Source: Nitrospinaceae bacterium (lineage in GTDB: Bacteria > Nitrospinota > Nitrospinia > Nitrospinales > VA-1). Taken from it: a DNA stretch of 64,000 bases. Shown here piece after piece: positions 52,973-64,000 of the stretch. Each line of letters opens with the position of its first letter. Position 1 is the first letter of the stretch. Below the pieces are notes generated by a model that searched no databases, was not told where the DNA came from, and worked only from the letters and a program-made list of their open reading frames with translations. Where the stretch lies: NCBI GenBank assembly GCA_029261595.1, contig JAJDAZ010000026.1, forward strand, positions 1-64,000. The letters are read 5' to 3'. The translations under genes and the position numbers were made by a program.

Positions 52973-55267
52973 ATGCCGGAAAAGCCAAACACAAACGACC
53001 CGGAGAAGTTGTCGGGTCAGGACATTCCCGCCGGTTCTGAAAATATCGATATTGCCGAGTTTAAAAAACTGCTGGAAGTGGCTGCCCACGAAAGAAAAAA
53101 TCTCCAGATGCTCGTGGAATATTTTGAGCACAAGACCGTGGAGCTGGAAGAGAAAAAACATTTTTTTCAAGTCATCGACGACCAGGTTCCGGACACTTTA
53201 AAACAGCTCGATTCCTTCAACGAAAGCTTTCAGGAAATCAAAACCATTGATGTGCGCGTTCGGGACTTTCAACGCGTGTCCAAGGAATTAGAATCCAATT
53301 ACAACACCCTCAAGCGGGAGCTCGATGAATTACACCTCTTGAGCGAGCATATCGATCATAAAATTAAAAGCCTGCATCAGCAAAGGGGGCTGGTAGAAAA
53401 AGCCAACGAAGATGCCGGTCGTCTCAATGTCCTGGTTTGGGACATGGACACCAAGGTCAAGAAACTTAAAGAAGAAAACAAGCTGGTCAAATCCTCGGAA
53501 AGGAGCATCAACCGGCTGGAGTCCATGATGGACGCGGTCGCCGATAAGGTGGATGAAATCGTCAGCTTCAAAGAGATGATGACGACGGGTTCCTCTAAAG
53601 TGGCGGAAATGAAAACCGCCTTGCATGAGATAGATTCCCGATTAAACATCATCCTTCAGGAAAAAGAGTCCATCGCAAGTTATACCCGCGATACGGAGGA
53701 CTTGAAACGGACCCTGGAACTGGTCAAAGAAGATTATGAAACCGTGTTGGGAAAAAGCCACATGGTTCGGGAAACCCATGATTTATTAAACCGTCTCAGC
53801 GAGGAAATCAGCGATCTGAAAGTCGAGTCAAAAAACATCTCGGTAAAAAATGAGATGATCCGCAGCATCAGCGGCCGTTTGCGCGACCTCGACGCATTGT
53901 CGGTGGATGTCGAAACAAAAATCACCAAAATATTCGACGAAAAACTGATCATTGAAAAAACCGAAGAAAAAATAAACAAAATGAATACCTTCCTCATGGA
54001 CAACCTGGGCAACAAAATGGTGGTCCTGAAAGAGGAAATGAAAACCATAGAAGTCGCCAATGAAAAAATGCAGCAGTTCAACTCAATGGCCGAAGAAGCG
54101 GAAAAAAAGGTCGTGGGCTTGGATAAGGAAATCAAGAAAGTCGATTCCATTGGCAATATCCTGCATAAAATCGAAGAGATCAGCGAATCCACCCGCCTGC
54201 AAATGGATGAAGTCATTCGCAAGCAGAATCTTGTCGATCAGGTGGACAAAAAAATCAATGATCTGGGTTCCATGGTCATCAGCCTGGACGTCAAGATAGA
54301 AACCCAGATGCAAAGGAAATCCCTGATCGAAAAACTTGAAAAAAAAGTGGACGGACTGGATTTTTTCATAGAAGAAGCCAATGTGAAAATCGCCAAGATC
54401 AGCAAAAAAATCGACTTCCTGGATAAAATTGATCAGAAACTGGAGAACCTGAATGCCATGTCCAGTCAGGTGGATGAAAAGATCCTGGACATTGCCAAGG
54501 AAAAATCCACCCTAGACGATCAGGAAAAAAGGATGGGGACCCTTGTCTCCAAACAGACCTTATTGGAAGTCGAATTGAAATCAAGATTCAACGATCTGCT
54601 GGAAGCCAAAAATGAGATCGGCCAGATTGATGAAATCCGCAATGACCTGGGTAAAACCTCAGTCAGCTTTGGGGCAACGGTGGATGACATGTACGAGGAA
54701 CTGGATAAAGTACAAAAGGTCCAGAAAAACCTCGATAAGGTGGATCAAAAAATCAAAGAATTGAATTTAAGACAGGAAGCGTTGAATGACAAAGAGGAGT
54801 TCATTGTTCATTCTGAAAAGAAAATTGAACAGCTCAATAATCTGATGGTGCAAGTGGAGAAGAGATACCAGCAGGTGGCCGCCGGTGAGGAGAAAATCCG
54901 TGACACCGAATCGGCCCTTGGCAAACTGGGAGCGGCGATTACCCGGGTCAACTCCGAAAAAGACAGGATAGACCGGGAACGGGAAAACATGAACAGGATT
55001 AACCTCAATATAGAAAAGCTAAATTTGGTCACGGAAGAGGCCGAAACCAAGATCGAGGTCCTGAATAACAAAATAGAATTCATGGATGAAGTGGACAAGC
55101 GTTTGAGCAACCTGAATCTGATGGCTGAAGACGTCAATATGAAAATCCAGAGCCTGAAAAAGGAAAAAGCCACCATGCGGGTTGCCGGGGAACAAATCGC
55201 GGAACTTAAATTCCTATTGAGCCAGGTGGAAAAAGTCAAGCCAAGTTCAGAACAGGAAGATAGCTGA
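52973..55267 (+). CDS. Large soluble coiled-coil protein, function unknown
   Basis: The protein is 764 residues, highly charged, with no signal peptide or membrane helix. After a short disordered N-terminus (residues 1-25), nearly the whole chain has heptad character. It contains degenerate internal repeats of about 35-45 residues built on a pattern like KIDxLDxxxxKIxxLNxMxxxVDEKI, for example KKIDFLDKIDQKLENLNAMS and NKIEFMDEVDKRLSNLNLMA. There are no Walker motifs, so it is not an SMC protein. A filament or cytoskeletal or scaffold role is plausible by shape only. It has a strong promoter of its own and sits between asd and mtnP. Confidence 0.8.
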   Translation: MPEKPNTNDPEKLSGQDIPAGSENIDIAEFKKLLEVAAHERKNLQMLVEYFEHKTVELEEKKHFFQVIDDQVPDTLKQLDSFNESFQEIKTIDVRVRDFQRVSKELESNYNTLKRELDELHLLSEHIDHKIKSLHQQRGLVEKANEDAGRLNVLVWDMDTKVKKLKEENKLVKSSERSINRLESMMDAVADKVDEIVSFKEMMTTGSSKVAEMKTALHEIDSRLNIILQEKESIASYTRDTEDLKRTLELVKEDYETVLGKSHMVRETHDLLNRLSEEISDLKVESKNISVKNEMIRSISGRLRDLDALSVDVETKITKIFDEKLIIEKTEEKINKMNTFLMDNLGNKMVVLKEEMKTIEVANEKMQQFNSMAEEAEKKVVGLDKEIKKVDSIGNILHKIEEISESTRLQMDEVIRKQNLVDQVDKKINDLGSMVISLDVKIETQMQRKSLIEKLEKKVDGLDFFIEEANVKIAKISKKIDFLDKIDQKLENLNAMSSQVDEKILDIAKEKSTLDDQEKRMGTLVSKQTLLEVELKSRFNDLLEAKNEIGQIDEIRNDLGKTSVSFGATVDDMYEELDKVQKVQKNLDKVDQKIKELNLRQEALNDKEEFIVHSEKKIEQLNNLMVQVEKRYQQVAAGEEKIRDTESALGKLGAAITRVNSEKDRIDRERENMNRINLNIEKLNLVTEEAETKIEVLNNKIEFMDEVDKRLSNLNLMAEDVNMKIQSLKKEKATMRVAGEQIAELKFLLSQVEKVKPSSEQEDS

Positions 55268-55472
55268 GAGAGGTACGGAAAATTTTGCGGCCCTTTTAAA
55301 AAAGCCTGAATAGGCTATCCTGATTCTTGCGAGATATTTTTTCGTTGATTGGCCGGGGAGAATGATCCGCGGTAAGAAAACAGGTTCCTGTATTGTCGCA
55401 TCCTGTAAATTCGTTGGTCCGGTGGGTTGGTGTTAACTTTGAGAAATAGAACGGTTTATACAGAGAGGTGAC

Positions 55473-56315
55473 ATGCTTGGCGTGATTGGCGGCAGTGGTC
55501 TTTACCACATGAAGGAGTTGAAAATTCTGGAGAAGGTGGCGGTAGAGACGCCATACGGGGCGCCTTCTGATGAAATTGTACTGGGTGAACTGATGGGCGT
55601 CCGCCTGGCTTTCCTTCCCCGGCACGGAGCCGGTCATTTTATTCCTCCGTCCGAGATCAATTTCCGCGCCAATGTATTTGCCATGAAGAAACTGGGCGTG
55701 GAGAGAATTTTGTCCGTGAGCGCCGTGGGCAGTATGAAAGAAGAATTAGTTCCCGGTCATTTTTCAGTACCCGACCAGTTCATCGACCGGACCACACGCC
55801 GCATCAGTACGTTTTTTACCACGGGGCTGGTGGGGCATGTCAGTCTGGCGGACCCCATTTGCCCGGACCTTTCCCGGAGGCTGATTCAATCTGCAAAAAC
55901 AGCCGGAACCACCGTGCACGAAGGCGGCACCTACATCTGCATCGAAGGCCCGCAATTTTCCACCCGCGCGGAGTCTCACCTGTACCGCCAATGGGGAGTG
56001 GATATCATTGGTATGACCAACGTGACCGAAGCCAAGCTGGCCCGTGAAGCCGGAATCTGCTATGCCACACTGGCACTGGTGACGGATTACGATTGCTGGC
56101 TGGTGGAGGAGGAACCCGTCACCCTGGAAGCGGTCCTTCAAATCATGGGGGAAAACGTGGAAAAGGCCCAGACCGCCATCAAGGCCCTCGTCAACCAGCT
56201 TGAAGATAAACCCGGTTGCTCTTGCGCCTCGGCTTCCTCCACAGCCATCGTGACCGATAAAAAATTGATCCCTGAAAAACTCAGGCAAGACCTTTCCATA
56301 TTATTTGAGATTTGA
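55473..56315 (+). CDS. mtnP: S-methyl-5'-thioadenosine phosphorylase
   Basis: MtnP splits methylthioadenosine, a by-product of polyamine synthesis, into adenine and methylthioribose-1-phosphate. The protein is 280 residues. It opens MLGVIGGSGLYHMKEL. The phosphate site is FLPRHGAGHFIPPSEINFRAN, the core motif is SVSAVGSMKEELVPG, and the purine site is CIEGPQFSTRAES. NVTEAKLAREAGICYATLAL followed by VTDYDCW is the MTAP signature. GAGAGG precedes the ATG. hemL begins 2 bp after the stop, so the two are co-transcribed. Confidence 0.94.
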   Translation: MLGVIGGSGLYHMKELKILEKVAVETPYGAPSDEIVLGELMGVRLAFLPRHGAGHFIPPSEINFRANVFAMKKLGVERILSVSAVGSMKEELVPGHFSVPDQFIDRTTRRISTFFTTGLVGHVSLADPICPDLSRRLIQSAKTAGTTVHEGGTYICIEGPQFSTRAESHLYRQWGVDIIGMTNVTEAKLAREAGICYATLALVTDYDCWLVEEEPVTLEAVLQIMGENVEKAQTAIKALVNQLEDKPGCSCASASSTAIVTDKKLIPEKLRQDLSILFEI

Positions 56316-56317
56316 TC

Positions 56318-58932
<2,615 letters not shown>

Positions 58933-58962
58933 GCCTAATTTTTTAACCGTCTAAAAATAATT

Positions 58963-59256
58963 ATGTCTCGATTCAGACAAACCCTTATTCTTTGCCTGGC
59001 TTTTTTTGTCCTGCTGATATTGACTGCCTTTTTTCACGATGAAGGAATCCTCACCGTGTTCAATTTGCAGGACCAGATGGCTGAAATGAGGGAAAGCAAC
59101 ACGGAGTTGAGTGAAAAAAACCTTAAAATTCGCAAAGAAATCGAAGCATTGAAATCAAATCCTCTGGCTATTGAGAAAATTGCCCGGGAAAAGTTGAACC
59201 TGGTCAAGCCGGGTGAGACCGTTTATCAGATTGTCAGGAAAAATCCCCCTCAATAG
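58963..59256 (+). CDS. ftsB: FtsB/DivIC-type cell-division protein
   Basis: The protein is 97 residues. One membrane helix (about residues 8-25) is followed by a coiled coil (LQDQMAEMRESNTELSEKNL, then KIRKEIEALKSNP) and the conserved end LAIEKIAREKLNLVKPGETVY. FtsB forms a periplasmic complex with FtsL and FtsQ that activates septal wall synthesis. The family call rests on the short size, the topology, the AREKLNLVKPGE motif and the position directly after eno. The sequence is typical in length. Confidence 0.88.
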   Translation: MSRFRQTLILCLAFFVLLILTAFFHDEGILTVFNLQDQMAEMRESNTELSEKNLKIRKEIEALKSNPLAIEKIAREKLNLVKPGETVYQIVRKNPPQ

Positions 59257-59836
59257 TTTTTTCTGAATGCCGAAGTACCATCCCCCTGCCTTGAAAATGC
59301 CTGAATCTTCGTCTGCTGCCTTCCTGTGACAATAAAAATGTGAAAAAGTCCTTTTTTTTCAATTAGTTATGCTATACTGAGGCCACATAAAAAATTGTCG
59401 CGGGTGGTTATTATTAAAGGTCCAAATTATCAATGGTTTGGTCATTTGGGGTGATTTTTCGACGTTTCATTAAAAACTATTAATGTAATTGATTGAAAAA
59501 TAATTGTTAGCGCGACTTCTATGGAAAAAATGCAATAAGGTATTGATATTTTTAATTTAAATGGTACAGTAGGTTAAATACCTCTTAATAAATTTTAAGC
59601 GTGGCACTGCACCAGCGAGACATATACGCTGGCGGGGAAACGGTCGTGAGTTATCCAGGTTTCATTGATTTCGGGATACAGATTTTTCCTTAAAAAAGAG
59701 AACCAAAACGCATATTCAACGCATTAAGCTTAAGGATGCATATACCGACTGATTGATTACTGGAAAATTTTTTTATTAATCAGCAACTCTATTACCGGGA
59801 ACTAGAGTAAAAATTCATTGTCTTTAAGGAGGGGCC
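59257..59836 (+). promoter_or_regulatory. Long AT-rich leader upstream of the HU/IHF gene with two possible promoters
   Basis: In this 580-bp gap a TATACT (59373-59378) has a poor -35 upstream, while TTGATA (59543-59548), 16-bp spacer and TACAGT (59565-59570) form a better promoter. A start near 59577 gives a leader of about 260 nt. It contains a perfect six-bp hairpin CCAGCG/CGCTGG (59612-59632) and an ACTCT/AGAGT hairpin near the end. I recognise no known riboswitch. No ORF of substance is present. An excellent AAGGAGGGG lies just before the gene. Confidence 0.45.
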
Positions 59837-60118
59837 ATGACCAAGCAAGATATTATTAATCAAGTTTCTTCACGGGCCAGTTTGTCCAGAACAAAAGCTG
59901 AAGAAGCTGTTGAAACCGTCATCGAATTGATCAAGGAATCCTTGGGGCATGGCGAGCCTGTGATTTTGCGCCGATTTGGAACTTTCCAGGTCCGGGCAAA
60001 AACCAAACGGGTTGGACGGAATCCCAAAACCGGTGAAGAAGCTGAAATTTCAGCTCGTAAAGTGGTTCGTTTTAAATCCGGAAAGCATTTCAAACAAGCG
60101 GTGAATGAGGACGAGTAA
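59837..60118 (+). CDS. HU/IHF family DNA-binding protein
   Basis: The protein is 93 residues. It starts MTKQDIINQVSSRASLSRTK with a helical dimerisation part, then VILRRFGTFQVRAKTKRVGR. The DNA-bending arm carries the GRNPKTGEE motif with Pro at the tip, followed by VVRFKSGKHFKQAV. This fits a nucleoid-associated HU or IHF subunit; the arm and length do not let me choose between them. A consensus-quality ribosome-binding site and the long leader suggest a highly expressed, regulated gene. It is convergent with queA. Confidence 0.92.
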   Translation: MTKQDIINQVSSRASLSRTKAEEAVETVIELIKESLGHGEPVILRRFGTFQVRAKTKRVGRNPKTGEEAEISARKVVRFKSGKHFKQAVNEDE

Positions 60119-60147
60119 CCCCTGAGCCATCTGAATCCAGGGGTTTA
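60117..60147. terminator. Possible bidirectional terminator between the HU/IHF gene and queA
   Basis: AACCCCTG (60117-60124) pairs with CAGGGGTT (60138-60145), an eight-bp perfect stem. It overlaps the stop codons of both convergent genes. T-tracts are weak on both strands. Confidence 0.5.
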
Positions 60148-61191
60148 AAGTATCAGCATTGCATCCCCGTAACTGAAGAACCGATACTCTTTGCGGATTG
60201 CTTCCTGATACGCCTCCCGCATGAGTTCATTGCCCGAGAAAGCGCAAACCAGCAGAAACAACGTGGACTTCGGTAAGTGAAAATTTGTCAGCAGATGGTC
60301 GACCGTTGAAAATTTCCTGCCAGGGAAAATGAAAATATCGGTCTCTCCCGAAATATCCTGCTGAGTTGGAAATTCAAAATCAAGAGATTCCAGCACCCTT
60401 GTGGTGGTGGTTCCCACCGCCAGAATTTTTTGTTCCCGCTTTTTAGCAGAAACCAGTTGGTTCCAGCTTTCTTTTTGAATCACATAGTCTTCCCCATGCA
60501 TTTTATGATCGCGCACCTCTTCCACCCGGACAGGCATGAAGGTTCCCGCACCCACGTGTAACGTCAGGAAGGCAAGGTCGGCGTTTTCCGATGCAATTTC
60601 CTCCATCAGTTTCGGGGTGAAGTGGAGTCCCGCCGTAGGAGCGGCAATAGCCCCCTCTCTGGCCGCATAAACAGTTTGGTATCGTTCACGGTCCATCGCC
60701 AACAATTCGGCGTTATCGTGGCTGTCCCGGCGAATATAGGGGGGAAGGGGCATCCTGGCAGAGACATCCAGTATGGAGCGCAGATTTCCCTGGTAAATCA
60801 ATTTTACAATGCCCCGGTCTTCCTGACGGCCTTTAAAAACTGCGGTGACGGCGCCATCACATAAAGAAAACTCGGTGCCCGGCTTTAATTTGACCAGGCC
60901 TTTGACCAGAACTTCCCACAGAGTGGGCTCCGTTTCGCGAACCAGGATGACTTCCACGAACTTCCCGGTGTCTTTTCTGACACCCTGAAGTTTGGCCGGT
61001 ATGACCCGGGTGTCGTTGAATACCATTAGTGGGCGGCCGGACAGGTGCCGGCAAAGATTAGCGAACACGTCATGGGTGATCGTGGAAGTTGCCCGGTCAA
61101 CAACCATCAGCCTCGACTGGTCACGGCGATCGGTGGGGGTCTGGGCTATCAACTCCTGTGGAAGCTCAAAATCATAATCAGACAACTTCAT
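60145..61191 (-). CDS. queA: S-adenosylmethionine:tRNA ribosyltransferase-isomerase
   Basis: QueA transfers the ribose of SAM to preQ1-tRNA, forming epoxyqueuosine. From the ATG at 61191 (MKLSDYDFELPQELIAQTP) the protein is 348 residues, and AGGGA precedes this codon; a longer start at 61224 is unlikely. Motifs: DRRDQSRLMVVDR, MVFNDTRVIPAKLQG, AAPTAGLHFTPKLMEEI, LHVGAGTFMPVRVEEV, HKMHGEDYVI, VGTTTTRVLESL and TNFHLPKSTLFLLVCAFSG. No other queuosine gene is in the window. Confidence 0.95.
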   Translation of the reverse strand: MKLSDYDFELPQELIAQTPTDRRDQSRLMVVDRATSTITHDVFANLCRHLSGRPLMVFNDTRVIPAKLQGVRKDTGKFVEVILVRETEPTLWEVLVKGLVKLKPGTEFSLCDGAVTAVFKGRQEDRGIVKLIYQGNLRSILDVSARMPLPPYIRRDSHDNAELLAMDRERYQTVYAAREGAIAAPTAGLHFTPKLMEEIASENADLAFLTLHVGAGTFMPVRVEEVRDHKMHGEDYVIQKESWNQLVSAKKREQKILAVGTTTTRVLESLDFEFPTQQDISGETDIFIFPGRKFSTVDHLLTNFHLPKSTLFLLVCAFSGNELMREAYQEAIRKEYRFFSYGDAMLIL

Positions 61192-61424
61192 AATGTCCCT
61201 TTGGAAAATTTCGAATCGAAACATTTATAACCCTGGCCAAGGTGGTTTGTATATTTTTTAAGCCTTTTGAACGGGTATATCACTGTTTTATCAGGTCAGA
61301 AAGACATAAATAATTACAATTACTTACCACAATTTTTGGTTGACCGTTTGCGGGAATTATATTATTCTTCGATAGTTAGGGAGGAAATAGACTTATTATG
61401 GTTTCCGTTTGATTGGAGGGAGTG

Positions 61425-62255
61425 ATGGGGAAAACGTTTAAATTTTTGAGCCTGATCCTGTTCTCGTTTGCCATTATCATCAGTGCGGCGGGCGATGCGG
61501 ATGCAAAAAAGAAAAAGAAGAAGAAAATACCGAAATCCCCGTCTTATGTAGGCGCGGTCAAATGTAACGGTAGTTGCCACGATTCCTATTATCAGGCCTG
61601 GGTAAAGTCGCCTCATGGGAATACCTACAATCTCCTGAAACCGGGGGTGCGGGAAAAAGCCAAAAAACGCGTTAAACTGGACCCTCAAAAAGATTACACC
61701 AGCACTCCGTTGTGTTTACGTTGTCATACAACGGGTTACCGTCAGAAAGGTGGATTCAAACCTGCCGGGACCATGCATAAAGGCAAGGATCGCAGTACCA
61801 AAATCGATCCTGAAGAGCCCAATCTGGAGCAGGTGGGCTGTGAAATGTGCCATTCTGTCGCTGGCGGGTCGCAGTTCCGGGTCGTGATGAAAAACACCAA
61901 GGGTGATTTCAAAAAGGCCGAAACCGAAAAATACGGACAACGGTGGGATTACGCCAATGTCTGCACGCGGTGTCACACTCATAAAAAAACCCCGTTCAAG
62001 CCCGATGTGCATGACAAATACAAGTTCAACTTTGAAGAACGTAAGCTGAAAGTTCATGACAAAGACAAGTACTGGAATGAGGACAATGAAGACCAGAAAC
62101 TTGAAAAACTGAAAGATCGCACAAAAGAGGTTTCTGTTTCTGAAAAAACGCCTCTCGTGATTGAAGATTTCGCCGTGAAAAAAGGCAAACTTCTGTTCAA
62201 GGGGAAATCCATGCCTTACAATAAAAAGAAGAAGAGTTTTAATTATAAAAAGTAA
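61425..62255 (+). CDS. Exported multi-haem (four-site) cytochrome c of the cytochrome c554 type
   Basis: The protein is 276 residues from the ATG at 61425 (MGKTFKFLSLIL), which has GGAGGG four bases upstream. The signal peptide ends near DADA (residue 27), followed by a poly-Lys stretch. Haem sites: the first is CNGSCH (Cys47, Cys51, His52), a CX3CH spacing. The others are CLRCH (97-101), CEMCH (139-143) and CTRCH (180-184). YVGAVKCNGSCHDSYYQAWV and SPHGNTYNLL resemble the cytochrome c554/nitrite-reductase-like fold. The C-terminal 90 residues are Lys-rich without haem sites. It is probably periplasmic. A second c-type cytochrome lies at the window edge. Confidence 0.88.
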   Translation: MGKTFKFLSLILFSFAIIISAAGDADAKKKKKKKIPKSPSYVGAVKCNGSCHDSYYQAWVKSPHGNTYNLLKPGVREKAKKRVKLDPQKDYTSTPLCLRCHTTGYRQKGGFKPAGTMHKGKDRSTKIDPEEPNLEQVGCEMCHSVAGGSQFRVVMKNTKGDFKKAETEKYGQRWDYANVCTRCHTHKKTPFKPDVHDKYKFNFEERKLKVHDKDKYWNEDNEDQKLEKLKDRTKEVSVSEKTPLVIEDFAVKKGKLLFKGKSMPYNKKKKSFNYKK

Positions 62256-62282
62256 TTCTTTTTCCTAACCTGATTGTGGAGG

Positions 62283-62315
62283 CCTGCTCCTGAGGAGGGA
62301 GCAGGTCTCTTTTTT
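62283..62315 (+). terminator. Rho-independent terminator after the multi-haem cytochrome
   Basis: CCTGCTCC (62283-62290) pairs with GGAGCAGG (62298-62305), a perfect eight-bp stem, followed by TCTC and seven T residues. Confidence 0.85.
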
Positions 62316-62348
62316 TATCACTTTCAATACTTCTGCAGAGGTCGGTAA

Positions 62349-63731
62349 ATGAGCGAAGGAAAATTTTACAAGAAGATCGTGTGCATCGGGGCGGGCTATG
62401 TGGGTGGCCCAACAATGACCATCATTGCCAACAAATGCCCGGACTATAAAATTACCATCGTTGATATCTCCAAACCGCGCATCGATGCCTGGAACTCAGA
62501 CGATTTACCTATTTTTGAACCGGGGTTGAAAGAGCGCGTGGAAAAGTCACGCGGTAAAAATTTATTTTTCTCTACCGATGTTGACAAGGAAATTGCCGAG
62601 GCGGATATCATTTTTGTTTCCGTCAACACGCCGACCAAAACTTTTGGCGAAGGAGCAGGAAAAGCGGCGGATTTGCAGTTCGTGGAACTGACCGCAAGGC
62701 GCATCAAGGAAAACTCCAAGTCAGATAAAATCGTCATTGAAAAAAGTACCTTGCCCGTAAGAAACGCAGAAGCCCTGGGAGCCATTTTGCATTCAGGAAA
62801 CAACTCCGTTCATTTTGAAATATTATCCAACCCGGAATTCATGGCAGAGGGAACGGCCATTTCCGATATGGAATACCCTGACCGGGTTTTGATCGGTTCC
62901 CAGGAAACAGACACCGGCAGGGTCGCGAGGGATGAGCTGGTAAAAATTTATGCTCACTGGGTTCCCAAGGAAAAAATCATTACGACAAATTTATGGAGCA
63001 GTGAACTTTCCAAGCTGGTGTCAAACGCCTTCCTGGCCCAGCGGATATCGTCCATCAACAGCATATCAGCGGTCTGTGAAGCCACCGAAGCGGATGTCGG
63101 TGAAGTGGCCTTTGCCGTGGGCAAGGACACCCGGATCGGCGAAAAATTTCTCCAGGCCGGAATCGGTTTTGGCGGCTCGTGTTTTCGCAAGGACATTCTC
63201 AACCTGGTTTATCTTTGCGAATACTACCGGTTGACGGAGGTCGCCAACTTCTGGAAACAGGTGATTGAAATCAACGATTACCAGGTCAGGAGGTTTGTCA
63301 AGCGGATGCTTCGCGCCATGTTCAACACGCTGGTGGCCAAGAAAGTGGCGGTTTTCGGTTTCGCCTTCAAACCCGACACCGGGGACACTCGCGACACCCC
63401 CGCCATCAACCTGGCCATGCAATTGTCTGAAGAAAAGGCCAACATCAGCATCACCGACCCGCACGCCCTGGAAAACGCCAAAAAAGACCTCCATGGATTG
63501 AAGGGAATCAACTATACCGAAGACCCTTATGAAGCCGCTAAAGGCGCCCATTGCGTTGCCTTGATGACGGCATGGGAAGAGTATCGAGCTCTGGACTATC
63601 AGAAAATTTTTGACTCGATGGAAAAACCGGCTTTTCTCTTTGACGGCAGGAACCATCTCGACCATCAGAAACTATTTGAAATGGGTTTCAACGTTTTTCC
63701 GATCGGAAAGCCTCCCCTTGTGCATCACTAG
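62349..63731 (+). CDS. ugd: UDP-glucose 6-dehydrogenase, eukaryotic-like type
   Basis: Ugd oxidises UDP-glucose twice to UDP-glucuronate for polysaccharide synthesis. The protein is 460 residues. NAD-binding motif: CIGAGYVGGPTMTIIA. Then IDAWNSDDLPIFEPGLKE, KNLFFSTDVDKEI and SVNTPTKTFGEGAGKAADL. EKSTLPVRNAEAL, LSNPEFMAEGTAISDM and SSELSKLVSNAFLAQRISSI are followed by NSISAVCEATEADV. The catalytic Cys278 is in GFGGSCFRKDILNLVYLCE. Long stretches recall animal UGDH rather than the shorter bacterial Ugd. It is followed by a convergent cytochrome gene. No sugar-polymer cluster is visible within the window. Confidence 0.92.
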   Translation: MSEGKFYKKIVCIGAGYVGGPTMTIIANKCPDYKITIVDISKPRIDAWNSDDLPIFEPGLKERVEKSRGKNLFFSTDVDKEIAEADIIFVSVNTPTKTFGEGAGKAADLQFVELTARRIKENSKSDKIVIEKSTLPVRNAEALGAILHSGNNSVHFEILSNPEFMAEGTAISDMEYPDRVLIGSQETDTGRVARDELVKIYAHWVPKEKIITTNLWSSELSKLVSNAFLAQRISSINSISAVCEATEADVGEVAFAVGKDTRIGEKFLQAGIGFGGSCFRKDILNLVYLCEYYRLTEVANFWKQVIEINDYQVRRFVKRMLRAMFNTLVAKKVAVFGFAFKPDTGDTRDTPAINLAMQLSEEKANISITDPHALENAKKDLHGLKGINYTEDPYEAAKGAHCVALMTAWEEYRALDYQKIFDSMEKPAFLFDGRNHLDHQKLFEMGFNVFPIGKPPLVHH

Positions 63732-63745
63732 GGGAGCAAAATTTT

Positions 63746-64000
63746 TCAGGTTTTTTCTGCGGGCCGGTGACAGAAAGTGCAGGAACCCATAGGGCGGTGG
63801 GGCATGATAGGAATCTCTTCTGAGAATTGAACATGGCATTTCAGGCATGTTTCGACGGAGGAGGTGTTTTTGTGAAACTCCTGATCGCTCAGTTTGGGAG
63901 CGGCTACCAGAAAACTGTAACCCAGCCCGCCGATGACCACCACTCCAATCAGGGTCATGAAGCGGAAAAAATTTCGCTGTCCGGGATTTTTTTTTGCCAT
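63746..64000 (-). CDS. Membrane-anchored di-haem cytochrome c (at window edge)
   Basis: The protein is 84 residues as read, starting with an ATG at the last base of the window, so a start further upstream cannot be excluded. One membrane helix (about residues 13-33) is followed by a short periplasmic domain with CLKCH (Cys52, Cys55, His56) and CTFCH (Cys74, Cys77, His78). HRPMGSCTFCH suggests a NapC/NrfH- or TorC-like mini-tail, but the segment is too short to assign. Adjacent genes beyond the window would clarify its role. Confidence 0.75.
   Translation of the reverse strand: MAKKNPGQRNFFRFMTLIGVVVIGGLGYSFLVAAPKLSDQEFHKNTSSVETCLKCHVQFSEEIPIMPHRPMGSCTFCHRPAEKT

Overview
The window reads as chromosomal DNA of a free-living Gram-negative bacterium. 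It carries a proteobacterial-style core gene set, several lipoprotein signal peptides, a TolC-like outer-membrane protein, three c-type cytochromes and an NnrS-type membrane protein. The mixture of NO-related and cytochrome genes, GAF-domain secretion-type ATPases, Sel1/LRR proteins and a eukaryote-like UDP-glucose dehydrogenase reminds me of Nitrospinota or a related marine lineage. That is an impression from gene content and has not been tested. No tRNA, rRNA, CRISPR array, transposase or phage gene was recognised.

Layout. 1-4.5 kb is an accessory, partly decaying region on the minus strand: a wrecked yqaA-like gene, a small membrane protein, nnrS, a gene remnant, a lipoprotein cytochrome c and an orphan MoxR ATPase. 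The ends of nnrS and moxR share a ~90 bp repeat. 4.8-7.7 kb holds an LRR protein and two tandem propeller-like repeat proteins. 7.7-15 kb is a complete trp pathway (trpEGDC, an antisense lipoprotein gene, trpFBA), followed by a glycosyltransferase, an exported LRR protein and proA. 18-25 kb has a site-2 protease, a strong structured-RNA candidate, a TolC-like protein and dprA-topA-trmFO. 25-35 kb (minus) has a Sel1 protein and three tandem GAF + MshEN + PilB/GspE-type ATPase paralogs, the most unusual block here. 35-39.4 kb is a parC-parE-type topoisomerase pair.

40-50.5 kb contains mrp plus a DUF971 gene, a small Sm-like protein, an XRE regulator, two SRPBCC paralogs, a zinc-ribbon/PCP-reductase-domain protein paired with a second Mrp-like ATPase, a HelD-like helicase, an orphan promoter-terminator unit, truA and a second glycosyltransferase. 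50.5-60 kb is housekeeping: leuB-asd, a 764-residue coiled-coil protein, mtnP-hemL, eno-ftsB and an HU/IHF gene. 60-64 kb has queA, a four-haem cytochrome whose first haem site is CX3CH, ugd, and a membrane-anchored di-haem cytochrome at the edge.

The best candidates for undescribed biology are: (1) a promoter-driven ~100-nt three-way-junction RNA at 19.2 kb; (2) the GAF-coupled ATPase trio, one member of which has lost the conserved His-box residues; (3) the orphan promoter-terminator unit at 47.9-48.2 kb; and (4) the repeated element at the 3' ends of nnrS and moxR. All function calls come from reading motifs by eye, without database searches.
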